Of a stretch of DNA of 22,411 nucleotides, positions 14,537 through 22,096 are shown piece after piece (the first letter of the stretch is position 1; every line of letters begins with the position of its first letter). Source of the stretch: Veillonellaceae bacterium (GTDB taxonomy: Bacteria; Bacillota; Negativicutes; Veillonellales; Veillonellaceae). The position numbers were made by a program, and so were the translations under genes. The stretch spans positions 1 to 22,411 of the forward strand of contig CAAFQR010000073.1 in the NCBI GenBank assembly GCA_900765165.1, written 5' to 3'. The notes under the pieces were generated by a model, which made no database searches, was not told the origin of the DNA, and worked only from the letters and a program-made list of their open reading frames with translations.

Positions 14537-15646
14537 TTGGTTATAACCTACGAATTACAAAAAGAATGTCCCCATACCGGCGCCAGAGCCGGGCTCTTGC
14601 ACACGCCGCATGGCACGTTTAAAACGCCGATGTTCATGCCGGTTGGTACGCAAGCAACGGTAAAAACCTTGGCTCCGGAAGAATTGAAGGAAATGGGTGC
14701 TCAGATTATATTGAGCAACACCTATCATTTGTTCCTGCGCCCCGGTTCCGATTTGGTAGAAGAAGCCGGTGGGCTCCATCGCTTCATGAATTGGGACGGC
14801 GGTATTTTAACGGATAGTGGTGGCTTTCAGGTATTTAGCTTAGGCGATTTGCGTAAGATTACAGAAGAAGGCGTTGCCTTTAGGTCTCATATTGATGGGT
14901 CTAAGAAGTTCTTATCGCCGGAAATTGCCACTCATGTACAGGAACAGTTAGGCTCGGATATTGCCATGGCCTTTGACGAATGCATTCCGTACCCGGCGGA
15001 CCACGATTATGCGAATCGTTCCACGGCGCGCACCACGCGCTGGGCTGAACGTTGCCGCAAGGCACATACATCGCCGACGCAGGGCATGTTTGGTATCGTC
15101 CAAGGCGGGATGTACAAGGATTTGCGCACCCGCAGTGCTCGCGAGCTGGTAGCGATGGATTTTGACGGTTACAGCATCGGCGGTTTATCCGTAGGGGAAC
15201 CGCACGACTTGATGTATGACATTTTGGAACACACGACGCCGTTATTGCCGACTAACAAGGCGCGGTATTTGATGGGCGTTGGTACGCCGGACTGCCTGGT
15301 AGAAGGGGTAGCGCGCGGTGTGGATATGTTTGACTGCGTATTCCCGACTCGCGTGGCGCGTAATGGCATGGCCATGACCCGCAAAGGCCGCGTAACCGTT
15401 AAGAATGCAACCTATACCCGTGATTGGGGCCCCATTGAGGAAGGCTGTCAGTGTTATACGTGCCGCAATTATTCGCGCGCGTATATCCGTCATCTGTATA
15501 AGGCAGAGGAAATTTTGGCATTCCGCTTAGTGTCCTATCACAATCTGTATTTCCTTTTGAATTTCATGCGCGACATGCGCGCCGCTATTTTAGAGGACCG
15601 CTTCCCGGCATTCCGCGAGGAATTCTGGGCATCCTATGGTAAATAG
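14537..15646 (+). CDS. tgt: tRNA-guanine transglycosylase
   Basis: 369 residues from a TTG start at 14537; AAGGAGG (14523-14529) lies seven bases upstream and no ATG is nearby in frame before the conserved region. The enzyme swaps G34 of GUN-anticodon tRNAs for preQ1. Visible: LTDSGGFQVFSL with the catalytic aspartate region, FDCVFPTRVARNG, and the zinc site CQCYTC with a downstream Cys/His (RNYSRAYIRH region). Full length compared with the roughly 375-residue family. It pairs functionally with queA upstream. Confidence 0.97.
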   Translation: MVITYELQKECPHTGARAGLLHTPHGTFKTPMFMPVGTQATVKTLAPEELKEMGAQIILSNTYHLFLRPGSDLVEEAGGLHRFMNWDGGILTDSGGFQVFSLGDLRKITEEGVAFRSHIDGSKKFLSPEIATHVQEQLGSDIAMAFDECIPYPADHDYANRSTARTTRWAERCRKAHTSPTQGMFGIVQGGMYKDLRTRSARELVAMDFDGYSIGGLSVGEPHDLMYDILEHTTPLLPTNKARYLMGVGTPDCLVEGVARGVDMFDCVFPTRVARNGMAMTRKGRVTVKNATYTRDWGPIEEGCQCYTCRNYSRAYIRHLYKAEEILAFRLVSYHNLYFLLNFMRDMRAAILEDRFPAFREEFWASYGK

Positions 15647-15711
15647 CAGCGTGTAGCATCTACAAAGATCGCTGCGGCCCCGGGCCGAGGACGGTCGACG
15701 GGGGAGCGCTG
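15646..15711 (+). other. structured gap between tgt and yajC
   Basis: GCAGCG (15646-15651) pairs with CGCTGC (15670-15675), enclosing a perfect TGTAG/CTACA hairpin (15652-15664). A second hairpin, CGGCC/GGCCG, spans 15675-15687. A second copy of CGCTG at 15707-15711 could compete for CAGCG, so two folds are possible. No T-run follows. It may be a leader structure for yajC-secDF or an RNA-processing site. Confidence 0.4.
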
Positions 15712-15746
15712 AAAGATAGATATAGCTTATTTGGAGGTGAAGAAGA

Positions 15747-16028
15747 ATGGCAGATTTAGAGCAATTGTTTCAGGCTGGCTGGCCCATTTTGTTGATGGTG
15801 GTTATTTTCTATTTCTTGTTGTACCGTCCGCAGAAGAAGCAGCAGAAACAGCGTAACGAATTGTTGAACAGCCTCAAGAAAGGTCAGAAGGCTGTCACGA
15901 TTGGTGGTATCTACGGTGAAATTACGTCCGTAAGCGAAGATTTTGTAACCTTACAGATCGCTGAAAAAACGGAAATCAAATTGACCCGTTCCGGTATCGC
16001 TCGCGTTCTCGGCAAGGATGAAAAATAA
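15747..16028 (+). CDS. yajC: Sec translocase auxiliary subunit YajC
   Basis: 93 residues: one N-terminal membrane helix (WPILLMVVIFYFLLYRP, about residues 12-28), a Lys/Gln-rich stretch (QKKQQKQR), then the small cytosolic domain LKKGQKAVTIGGIYGEI. This is the normal YajC layout. YajC associates with SecDF and SecYEG. GGAGGTGA (15732-15739) precedes the ATG. Its stop overlaps the next start (TAATG). Confidence 0.95.
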   Translation: MADLEQLFQAGWPILLMVVIFYFLLYRPQKKQQKQRNELLNSLKKGQKAVTIGGIYGEITSVSEDFVTLQIAEKTEIKLTRSGIARVLGKDEK

Positions 16029-16591
16029 TGGATAAGCAAGACTTGCGCCGAGCTATGAAGTCCTTACGCCTGGAAAAGGCGCAGGATGGTAAGGCAGCGG
16101 CGCGCAAGGCAGCTTTAACGGCCCAGATTACATCGCTTCCGGAGTTTCAAAAAGCACAGCGGATTATGGCGTACTTAGCCATGCCCGGTGAAGCTGATTT
16201 GGATGGTGTTATCGAGGTGGCCTTGCAAGCCGGCAAGGAAGTATATGTGCCGGTTTGCTTAACAAAAACAGACATGGCGGCGGTTCGCTTAACATCGTTG
16301 GACAAGGTTACTGAAGGGGTGCTGAAAATTCGCGTCCCTCAGGAGCCGGCTCAGCGAATTTCGGCGGAAGAACTGGATTTTATCTTAGTGCCAGGGGTGG
16401 CCTTCGATTTAGAAGGAGGCCGTTTAGGCATGGGAGCCGGTTATTACGATCGCTTTTTGGCAATGGTGCCCAATGAACGGTGCTATGGCGTGGCTTGGCA
16501 ATTTCAGATTGTAGACGAGCCATTGCCGATGGACGTGCATGACAAGCGCATGCACGCTGTCGTAACGGACCGTATCGTTGCTATTGTGTAA
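16028..16591 (+). CDS. 5-formyltetrahydrofolate cyclo-ligase
   Basis: 187 residues. The enzyme converts 5-formyltetrahydrofolate plus ATP to 5,10-methenyltetrahydrofolate, clearing a folate dead end. Visible: N-terminal DKQDLRRAMKSLRL, the segment IMAYLAMPGEADL, VPGVAFDLEGGRLGMGAGYYDRFL (here read as two adjoining parts: substrate loop and the GMGxGYYDR signature), and a C-terminal HDKRMHAVVTD. It overlaps yajC by one base (TAATG) and sits between yajC and secD, which are normally adjacent. Known in other bacteria as YgfA/Fau or YqgN; no symbol is assigned here. Confidence 0.93.
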   Translation: MDKQDLRRAMKSLRLEKAQDGKAAARKAALTAQITSLPEFQKAQRIMAYLAMPGEADLDGVIEVALQAGKEVYVPVCLTKTDMAAVRLTSLDKVTEGVLKIRVPQEPAQRISAEELDFILVPGVAFDLEGGRLGMGAGYYDRFLAMVPNERCYGVAWQFQIVDEPLPMDVHDKRMHAVVTDRIVAIV

Positions 16592-16621
16592 GCCTTCAAG
16601 GTTTCAGAAGGGGGAATACAT

Positions 16622-17884
16622 TTGAACAGTAAGGCAACCGCCAAATTTATAGCTGCGATTGCTGTTATTTTAGCGGTATTTATTTATTTCATCGGACCGC
16701 TGGCACAGTCCATCAAGCAGGGCCTTGACCTGCAAGGTGGTACGCATATCGTGCTCCAGGCGGAGGATTCCGGTGATAACAAAGTAACCGATGATGCGGT
16801 GAATCGAGTAATCCAAATCTTGAGTCGTCGTATCAACGAAATGGGTCTTACGGAACCGTTGATTCAGCGTGAAGGTAAGGACCGTATTATTATCGAATTG
16901 CCAGGTGTAAATGATCCGGACCAGGCTATTAAGACTATCGGTAAAACGGCTGTTATGCAGTTCAAGGATGAACAGGGTAACGTAGCCTTAACCGGTAATG
17001 ACTTAAAGGATGCGAAGGAACAGATTGGTCAGAACAAGCAGTACTCCGTAGGTATTGATTTCACCGACGAAGGTGCTAAAAAGTTCGCTACGTTAACTGA
17101 ACAGAACGTAGGCCGCCACATCGGCATTTACCTTGATGGTGAATTATTGACGAACCCGGTTGTTAACGAACCGATTACGGGCGGTAAAGCACAGATTACG
17201 GGTAGCAAAACCTTGGAAGAAGCTAAAAACTTAGCAATTTTGCTCCGTTCCGGTGCGTTGCCGGTTAAGGTTAAGGTCTTGGAAGTTCGTACTGTTGGCC
17301 CGACCCTTGGTCAGGACTCGAAGGACAAATCCGTTATGGCCTTCGCCGTTGGTATTGCAGCTATCGTTTTATTCATGATTCTGCTCTATCGTTTGTCCGG
17401 TTTCGTGGCGACCATGGCGTTGCTCGTATACGTTATGATTTTGCTGTTAATACTCAGTCCATGGGTATTGAATGCGACACTGACGCTACCAGGTATCGCC
17501 GGTATTATCTTGTCAATGGGCGTGGCTGTTGACGCGAATATCCTTATCTTCGAACGCTTCAAGGAAGAAGTGTTTGACGGTAAGACTCTGCGCATGTCTA
17601 TGGAATCTGGTTTCCGTCGTGCGTTCTCCACGATTTTTGATGCGAATACGTCCGTTATGATTACCGCTGTAATCCTCATCGTGTTGGGTTCCGGTACGGT
17701 TAAGGGCTTCGCTATTACGTTGGCATTAGGGGTTATCGTAAGTATGTTTACGGCTATTACTATGAGCCGTACCTTGCTGCGCATGCTCATTAACTGCCAC
17801 ATTACAAATCATCCCTTCTGGTATGGGGCTAACGTGTCGCCTAAGGTGACGATTGACCTCTATAAGAAAGGGGGTAAGAAATAA
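16622..17884 (+). CDS. secD: protein translocase subunit SecD
   Basis: 420 residues from a TTG at 16622 preceded by AGAAGGGGGAA. SecD with SecF uses the proton motive force to pull exported proteins outward after SecA-driven translocation. Layout: first membrane helix (about residues 7-28), the conserved GLDLQGGTHIVLQ, a large extracytoplasmic domain to about residue 230, then five helices (about 235-400) with SMGVAVDANILIFERFKEE, the RND-family signature. The length is typical of the short Firmicutes form. Confidence 0.96.
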   Translation: MNSKATAKFIAAIAVILAVFIYFIGPLAQSIKQGLDLQGGTHIVLQAEDSGDNKVTDDAVNRVIQILSRRINEMGLTEPLIQREGKDRIIIELPGVNDPDQAIKTIGKTAVMQFKDEQGNVALTGNDLKDAKEQIGQNKQYSVGIDFTDEGAKKFATLTEQNVGRHIGIYLDGELLTNPVVNEPITGGKAQITGSKTLEEAKNLAILLRSGALPVKVKVLEVRTVGPTLGQDSKDKSVMAFAVGIAAIVLFMILLYRLSGFVATMALLVYVMILLLILSPWVLNATLTLPGIAGIILSMGVAVDANILIFERFKEEVFDGKTLRMSMESGFRRAFSTIFDANTSVMITAVILIVLGSGTVKGFAITLALGVIVSMFTAITMSRTLLRMLINCHITNHPFWYGANVSPKVTIDLYKKGGKK

Positions 17885-18792
17885 TGCGCTTTGATGTTAT
17901 TCGCCATCATCGTTGGTGGTTTACCGTATCTTCCATACTGGTTATCATCAGTATTATTTCTATGTTCGTCCGCGGTTTTAACTTGGGCATCGATTACACC
18001 GGTGGTACTATCGTCGAATTGCAGTTCAAGCAGAATGTACAGGTATCGCAGGTTCGTGACGATTTGAAGCAGTTCAATTTGGAAAACTCTGTTATCCAGT
18101 TGTCCGGTTCTTCGTCCACTACGGAAGGTAACGACGTTATCATCCGTACTCGTAATTTGGATGCTTCGGAAAGTAAGGCTATGATTGATAGCTTGACGAA
18201 AAACGTTGGTCCTAACGATGTTAAACGTGTTGAATCCATCGGTGCCGTTATCGGTTCCGAAGTAACGCAGCATGCGTTGACGAACTTGGCTATCGCCTTC
18301 TTGGCTTTGGCAGCGTACATTTCGTTCCGTTTCGAATTCCGTGTAGCCTTGTCGTCCTTGGCCGCTATTTTCCATGATTTGATCATGGTATTAGGCGTAT
18401 TCTCCTTCTTCCAGTTGGAAATTGATGCGTCCTTCTTGGCGGCGATTTTGACAGTTATCGGTTATTCCATGAACGAATCTGTCGTAATTTTCGACCGTAT
18501 TCGTGAAAATACGCATACTCATAAGCGTACGGATACCTTTGCCGACTTGGCAAATGCAAGTATTGCCCAGAGTATTCACCGTAGTTGCTATACGTTGACG
18601 ACCGTATTATTTGCGTGCTTGTCCTTGTATTTCTTCGGTGGCGATACGACGAAAAACTTCGCACTGTGCATGATCATTGGTTTCATCAGTGGTGCATACT
18701 CCTCCATTTGTGTTGCTACCTCTTTGTGGTCCATTTGGAAGAGCCACAACCGCAAGGATGCGCGTAATCAGGTGGCTAAGACGAAAGCGTAA
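17884..18792 (+). CDS. secF: protein translocase subunit SecF
   Basis: 302 residues, starting within the secD stop (TAATG at 17882-17886). First helix at about residues 13-33, then NLGIDYTGGTIVELQF, a small extracytoplasmic domain, and five helices with AAILTVIGYSMNESVVIFDR, the SecF signature containing the functional Asp region. Partner of SecD. Encoded as a separate protein, not the SecDF fusion of Bacillus. A large terminator follows. Confidence 0.96.
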   Translation: MRFDVIRHHRWWFTVSSILVIISIISMFVRGFNLGIDYTGGTIVELQFKQNVQVSQVRDDLKQFNLENSVIQLSGSSSTTEGNDVIIRTRNLDASESKAMIDSLTKNVGPNDVKRVESIGAVIGSEVTQHALTNLAIAFLALAAYISFRFEFRVALSSLAAIFHDLIMVLGVFSFFQLEIDASFLAAILTVIGYSMNESVVIFDRIRENTHTHKRTDTFADLANASIAQSIHRSCYTLTTVLFACLSLYFFGGDTTKNFALCMIIGFISGAYSSICVATSLWSIWKSHNRKDARNQVAKTKA

Positions 18793-18828
18793 GCTCGTAG
18801 TTCTTGATTAACGCATAATATAATGCAT

Positions 18829-18895
18829 AAATGACCGTTTTTGTTGGTACTTAGGCCATTGGCCGGGTACCGATAAAGGCGGTCATTTTCTTTTT
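18829..18895 (+). terminator. intrinsic terminator after secF
   Basis: AAATGACCG (18829-18837) pairs perfectly with CGGTCATTT (18880-18888); inside, GGTAC with GTACC and GGCC with GGCC form an apical hairpin. TTTTCTTTTT follows. It closes the ruvC-secF region. Confidence 0.8.
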
Positions 18896-18916
18896 GTAAA
18901 ATCATTGTTTTGCCTC

Positions 18917-18948
18917 TTGACGTTTATACCTAAGAGATGTATTATAAT
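18917..18948 (+). promoter_or_regulatory. promoter of the amino-acid-binding protein gene
   Basis: -35 TTGACG (18917-18922) with -10 TATTAT (18940-18945) at 17 bp; an overlapping TATAAT (18943-18948) is at 20 bp. The leader to the start codon is about 115 nt and contains TAACTC and GAGTTA as an inverted repeat; I do not recognise a known riboswitch in it. Confidence 0.6.
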
Positions 18949-19066
18949 ACACATATTAACTCATAATTATACAGAAAGAGTTATAGCATATACGCAATTA
19001 TCTATTAAGGCACTGTATTTGAGAGCTATGGCGTGTTGAGAGAGCCGTAGAGGAGCAGAGGGAGCG

Positions 19067-19879
19067 ATGACTATGTTGTGGCAAAAGAAATGGCATAAAG
19101 TGATGGCAACAGCGCTGTTAGGCGCAGTTATGATAGGCGGTGCGGCCTTGTTAGGCGGCTGCGGTAGCGATACGAAAACGGCATCGGCGTCCACGTCTTC
19201 GCAGCAGCAGGTGTTGAAGGTGGGCACGAATCCGACGTACATGCCCTTTGAATTCATGAAGGAAGGCGGCGCCCAGAATTACCAAGGCTTCGATATTGAC
19301 TTGGCTAACGAAATCGGTAAGCGTCTTAATATGAAGGTTGAAATAAAGAGCATTCCCTTCGATGGGTTGATTCCGGCCATACAAACCGGTGAAATTAACA
19401 TGATTGCCAGCGGCATGGTTATTACGCCGGAACGTGAACAAAAGATCAATTTCATCCCGTATTATAATTCCGGTCTTGGCATTTTGGTGGCTAAGAACAT
19501 CAACGACGTTAAGACGATTGCTGACCTTAAGGGTAAACGGGTAGCCGTTCAGATGGGTACTACCGGCTCGGTAGCAACTCACAAGATTGAAGGCGTTGGT
19601 AAAATCAGCGAATACGACCACAATTCCGATGCGCTGTTGGAATTGCAAAAGGGCGGTGCTGATGCGGTGTTAACGGCTATTCCGGTTGCTAAGTATTATT
19701 TGAAGACTACGCCGGACAGCAATGCGAAGTTAGTGTCGGAACCGATTAGCAAACAGACGATGGGTCTTGGCTTCAGTAAGGATAATAAAGACTTGTTTGA
19801 TAAGGTACAGAAGGTAATGGAAGATATCAAGAAGGATGGCACGTATGATAAATTGATGCAGAAGTGGGGCATTAATTAA
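19067..19879 (+). CDS. amino acid ABC transporter substrate-binding lipoprotein
   Basis: 270 residues from ATG 19067; ATG 19073 has the better-spaced ribosome binding site and may be the true start. A lipoprotein signal peptide ends in LLGGC, so the protein is anchored outside the cytoplasmic membrane. The rest is a polar-amino-acid (SBP type 3) binding fold: GTNPTYMPFEF, FDIDLANEIGKRL, ASGMVITPEREQKI with the carboxylate-binding Arg, and ADLKGKRVAVQMGTTG. In E. coli GlnH-like proteins an Asp in DAVxxD binds the ligand amino group; here the motif reads DAVLTAIP with Ala204 instead. No ABC permease or ATPase gene is adjacent, so it is an orphan that must use a transporter encoded elsewhere. 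The ligand cannot be predicted safely. Confidence 0.9.
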   Translation: MTMLWQKKWHKVMATALLGAVMIGGAALLGGCGSDTKTASASTSSQQQVLKVGTNPTYMPFEFMKEGGAQNYQGFDIDLANEIGKRLNMKVEIKSIPFDGLIPAIQTGEINMIASGMVITPEREQKINFIPYYNSGLGILVAKNINDVKTIADLKGKRVAVQMGTTGSVATHKIEGVGKISEYDHNSDALLELQKGGADAVLTAIPVAKYYLKTTPDSNAKLVSEPISKQTMGLGFSKDNKDLFDKVQKVMEDIKKDGTYDKLMQKWGIN

Positions 19880-19895
19880 TTCTATAGATATAGAA
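19880..19895. repeat. 16-bp palindrome after the binding-protein stop codon
   Basis: TTCTATA-GA-TATAGAA is an inverted repeat of two 7-bp arms separated by two bases. It lies 22 bp upstream of the next -35 box, so it could be a regulator site; no evidence beyond symmetry and position. Confidence 0.3.
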
Positions 19896-19917
19896 GAAAG
19901 GTCGTACAGTCTACATC

Positions 19918-19946
19918 TTGAGTTTTTAAAGACCTGAGCGTATAAT
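19918..19946 (+). promoter_or_regulatory. promoter upstream of the MFS gene
   Basis: -35 TTGAGT (19918-19923), 17-bp spacer, perfect -10 TATAAT (19941-19946). Transcription from near 19953 would meet an intrinsic terminator within about 45 nt. Confidence 0.6.
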
Positions 19947-19963
19947 AAAACATGTAAAGAAAG

Positions 19964-19996
19964 ATATGTTGCGTCTTATGATGCAACATATTTTTT
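19964..19996 (+). terminator. intrinsic terminator in the MFS leader
   Basis: ATATGTTGC (19964-19972) pairs perfectly with GCAACATAT (19983-19991); 10-nt loop; six T from 19991. It can end the binding-protein transcript, and also the transcript from the promoter at 19918-19946, acting as an attenuator or making a tiny RNA. Confidence 0.75.
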
Positions 19997-20067
19997 ATTG
20001 GCTTAAGTGACTTTAGTTAGTTTTTTTATAGCGTGCATGAAGCTTTAGTGAAAGGGAGCGGATAGAT

Positions 20068-21255
20068 TTGCCAGAACAGCAAAAAGAGTCGTTGTGGTCA
20101 CCACAGTTTATAGGGTTTAGTACGAGTAGTTGTTTCTTTTACATGGCGCAGTATATTTTGATTTCTGCTTTGCCGTTGATTATTACGAATTCATTTGGAG
20201 GTACTGCATTTGCCGCCGGGATGGCGATGATGTATTTCCAGTTAGGGACTGTTATTTGTCGTCCATTTGCAGGCGAGTTAATCGATGGGGTTAATAAACG
20301 GGTTGTTTTGTTGGTAACGACGGTTTTGTTCCTCATCGTTATGATTGGTTTTGATTTTATCCATTCGTTGCAGATGGTGTATATTTTACGTTTGTTACAT
20401 GGCGCTATTTTTGCTGTGGGCACTACGGCGGTAGCTGCGGTAGCGGTACTTGTATTGCCTAAGACGCGAAAAGGGGAAGGGATTGGTTATTTCTCGGTAG
20501 CGGTTAATATTGCCATGGTTATTGGTCCTTTCTTGGGGCTTACGGTGTTCCAGGAGTGGGGCACGTCAGCTACGTTTATGTTTTTGTCGATTGTAGCGTT
20601 GTTGGCGGTTATAGCGGCTAATTTTAAGCCGTTAAGTAAGGAGATGGCGGCGGTGCCACATCGCCCGAAGCGTCCGTGGAATTTTGATCGTATTTTTGAA
20701 CGTAAGACAATTCCGTGGTCTGTAATGGGTCTTTTTGCTTGTTTTACGTATTCCGGGGTATTGGTGTTTGTGCCGATTTTGATGACGTCGTTAGGCATTG
20801 GCACGATGGCAAGTTGGTTTTTTATTGCTTTCGCGTTGGTTATAGTGGTAACGCGTCCGTGGGTTGGTCGTGCGTATGATAATTTGGGCCCGGATTATTT
20901 GATTTATCCAGGGTATGTGGTGTATATTATTGGACTCGTTGCCTTGGCGTTTTCTACGTCTGCGTTGTGGATTATTGTGAGTGGCGCGGTGATTGGTCTC
21001 GGTTATGGGGCTATCGCACCGGCGTTCCAGACGTTGGGTGTACAGGCGGCAAAGCCGGAGCGTGCTGGCGCCGCAACGGCAACGTATTTTTGGTCTCTCG
21101 ATATTGGCGTAGGCCTTGGTTCGTTGTTGTTGAGTTTGGCTATTGAGTCTTTAGGTTTTACTGGCATGTATCTTTTAAATGCAGGGGTAGCGCTGGTGGC
21201 ACTTGTGTTGTACCATTTTGTTATCAGACCGCGCTACGGTATAAAAGCCGCATAG
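20068..21255 (+). CDS. MFS transporter, drug/metabolite efflux type
   Basis: 395 residues from a TTG at 20068 preceded by AAGGGAG (20052-20058). About twelve hydrophobic helices in two halves, with a central cytosolic loop at about residues 190-215 (KEMAAVPHRPKRPWNFDR). The loop between helices 2 and 3 (RPFAGELIDGVNKRVV) is a variant of MFS motif A, and IGPFLGLTVFQEWG resembles the helix-5 motif of exporters. This suggests proton-driven efflux, but the substrate is unknown. Codons look richer in T at third positions than in the secDF genes. The last codons (Gly-Ile-Lys-Ala-Ala-stop) form the left end of a 321-bp palindrome. Confidence 0.88.
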   Translation: MPEQQKESLWSPQFIGFSTSSCFFYMAQYILISALPLIITNSFGGTAFAAGMAMMYFQLGTVICRPFAGELIDGVNKRVVLLVTTVLFLIVMIGFDFIHSLQMVYILRLLHGAIFAVGTTAVAAVAVLVLPKTRKGEGIGYFSVAVNIAMVIGPFLGLTVFQEWGTSATFMFLSIVALLAVIAANFKPLSKEMAAVPHRPKRPWNFDRIFERKTIPWSVMGLFACFTYSGVLVFVPILMTSLGIGTMASWFFIAFALVIVVTRPWVGRAYDNLGPDYLIYPGYVVYIIGLVALAFSTSALWIIVSGAVIGLGYGAIAPAFQTLGVQAAKPERAGAATATYFWSLDIGVGLGSLLLSLAIESLGFTGMYLLNAGVALVALVLYHFVIRPRYGIKAA

Positions 21256-21558
21256 TGCCATATTTGACGCGGGTGGTCAGCGGTTACAATCAACCGGCAA
21301 GGATTTTCTGTATTTGCTTTGATTTTTGTCAGGTTTCGTAAGTTCATATTGTGGGTCGATCCCTTTGAGTTAAGTTCCGAAAACTACGCTAACGCAATGT
21401 TTTCTCCACTTAAACTCAAAGGGATCTTTGCTTTTCCACTATGTTAGAGCTTACCGAAACCTGACATAAAATCCGAGCTTATATAGGTTGCTCTTTGCCG
21501 GTCGATTGTAACGTCGCTGGCCTTTCGGTAAGTATGGCCCTAGAGCGGCTTTTATACC
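21238..21558. repeat. 321-bp imperfect palindrome
   Basis: The two halves are inverted, diverged copies. Matching blocks, outer to inner: GGTATAAAAGCCGC (21238-21251) with its perfect complement (21545-21558); GTTACAATCAACCGGCAA (21283-21300) with 21495-21512, one mismatch; TGTCAGGTTTCG (21327-21338) with 21455-21466, perfect; GATCCCTTTGAGT (21358-21370) with 21414-21426, perfect; GAAAAC with GTTTTC around the apical loop. No ORF with recognisable homology lies inside and no target-site duplication is evident. It may be a foldback or MITE-like element, or a large structured RNA (inference). Confidence 0.75.
21358..21434 (+). terminator. probable terminator at the palindrome centre
   Basis: The innermost hairpin (13 perfect pairs, then TTAAGT with ACTTAA plus GAAAAC with GTTTTC, one bulge) is followed by TTTGCTTTT (21427-21435). 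It probably ends the MFS transcript. On the other strand no T-run follows directly. Confidence 0.5.
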
Positions 21559-21583
21559 ATAGATAGTTGAACAAAATGCACCA

Positions 21584-21617
21584 ACACAATGCCGCCAGTC
21601 GCTACAGCATTAAGTGT
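21584..21617. other. hairpin
   Basis: ACACAATGC (21584-21592) pairs with GCATT (21607-21611) and GTGT (21614-21617), with an AA bulge and a 14-nt loop. Between the large palindrome and the 18-bp inverted repeat; no function known. Confidence 0.35.
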
Positions 21618-21668
21618 GGAGGAAAAGCATCAACATTGTGCCTAGAGGGGGACGTTGTGATAGAACAT

Positions 21669-21743
21669 GGGAAGAATTGTCGGTACGGTTAAAGGGATTG
21701 TGGATTTAGTGCATATACAGGTGTTGTACCGACAATTCTTCCC
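21669..21743. repeat. perfect 18-bp inverted repeat with a 39-nt centre
   Basis: GGGAAGAATTGTCGGTAC (21669-21686) and its exact reverse complement (21726-21743) flank 39 nt. There is no run of T after either arm strong enough to call a terminator. It could form a stable RNA or cruciform stem, or be the ends of a very small element. Confidence 0.7.
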
Positions 21744-21761
21744 GAAGTTTTAGGGCGTATG

Positions 21762-22096
21762 GTAGCGCTTGCTGCGCTCGCGCTGGTGGGATGGGTGTTA
21801 TTTAGGTAGTGTCTTATGTAGTAGCGCTTGCTGCGCTCGCGCTGGTGGGTGGATGTTATTTAGGTAGTGTCTTATGTAGTAGCGCTAGCTGCGCTCGCGC
21901 TGGTGGGATGGGTGTTATTTAGGTAGTGTCTTATGTAGTAGCGCTAGCTGCGCTCGCGCTGGTAGTTAGATGTTATTTAGGTGGAGCCTTATGTGGTAGC
22001 GCTTGCTACGCTCGCGCTGGAGGGTGGATGTTATTTAGGTGGAGTCTTATGTGGTAGCGCTTGCTGCGCTCGCGCTGGTGTATGGATGTTATTTAG
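21762..22096. repeat. six tandem copies of a 58/59-bp unit
   Basis: Units start at 21762, 21821, 21879, 21938, 21996 and 22054, with steps of 59, 58, 59, 58 and 58 bp; the last copy stops after about 43 bp. Each has a GC-rich core starting GTAGCGCTTGCTGCGCTCGC, then a T-rich half with TGTTATTTAGGT. The core folds as AGCGC/GCGCT with a GC/GC inner pair. In copies 3 and 4 a T-to-A change adds an A-T pair to the stem; in copy 5 a G-to-A change falls in the loop. The mixed 58/59 step rules out a conserved reading frame. Copies 4-6 share variants (GGTGGAG), showing stepwise duplication. Confidence 0.9.

Noticed and set aside
18949..19066. Riboswitch in the binding-protein leader
   Set aside because: Only a 6-bp inverted repeat is visible; no class-specific core and no terminator before the gene.
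21238..21558. 6S RNA, tmRNA or RNase P RNA as the source of the long hairpin
   Set aside because: No promoter upstream outside the MFS gene, no conserved core sequences of tmRNA or RNase P, and the fold is longer than 6S RNA. Kept only as a palindrome.
21762..22096. Possible CRISPR array, because GC-rich repeats recur every 58-59 bp
   Set aside because: The sequence between the GC-rich cores is also conserved from copy to copy, so there are no variable spacers, and no cas genes are present. It is a tandem repeat.
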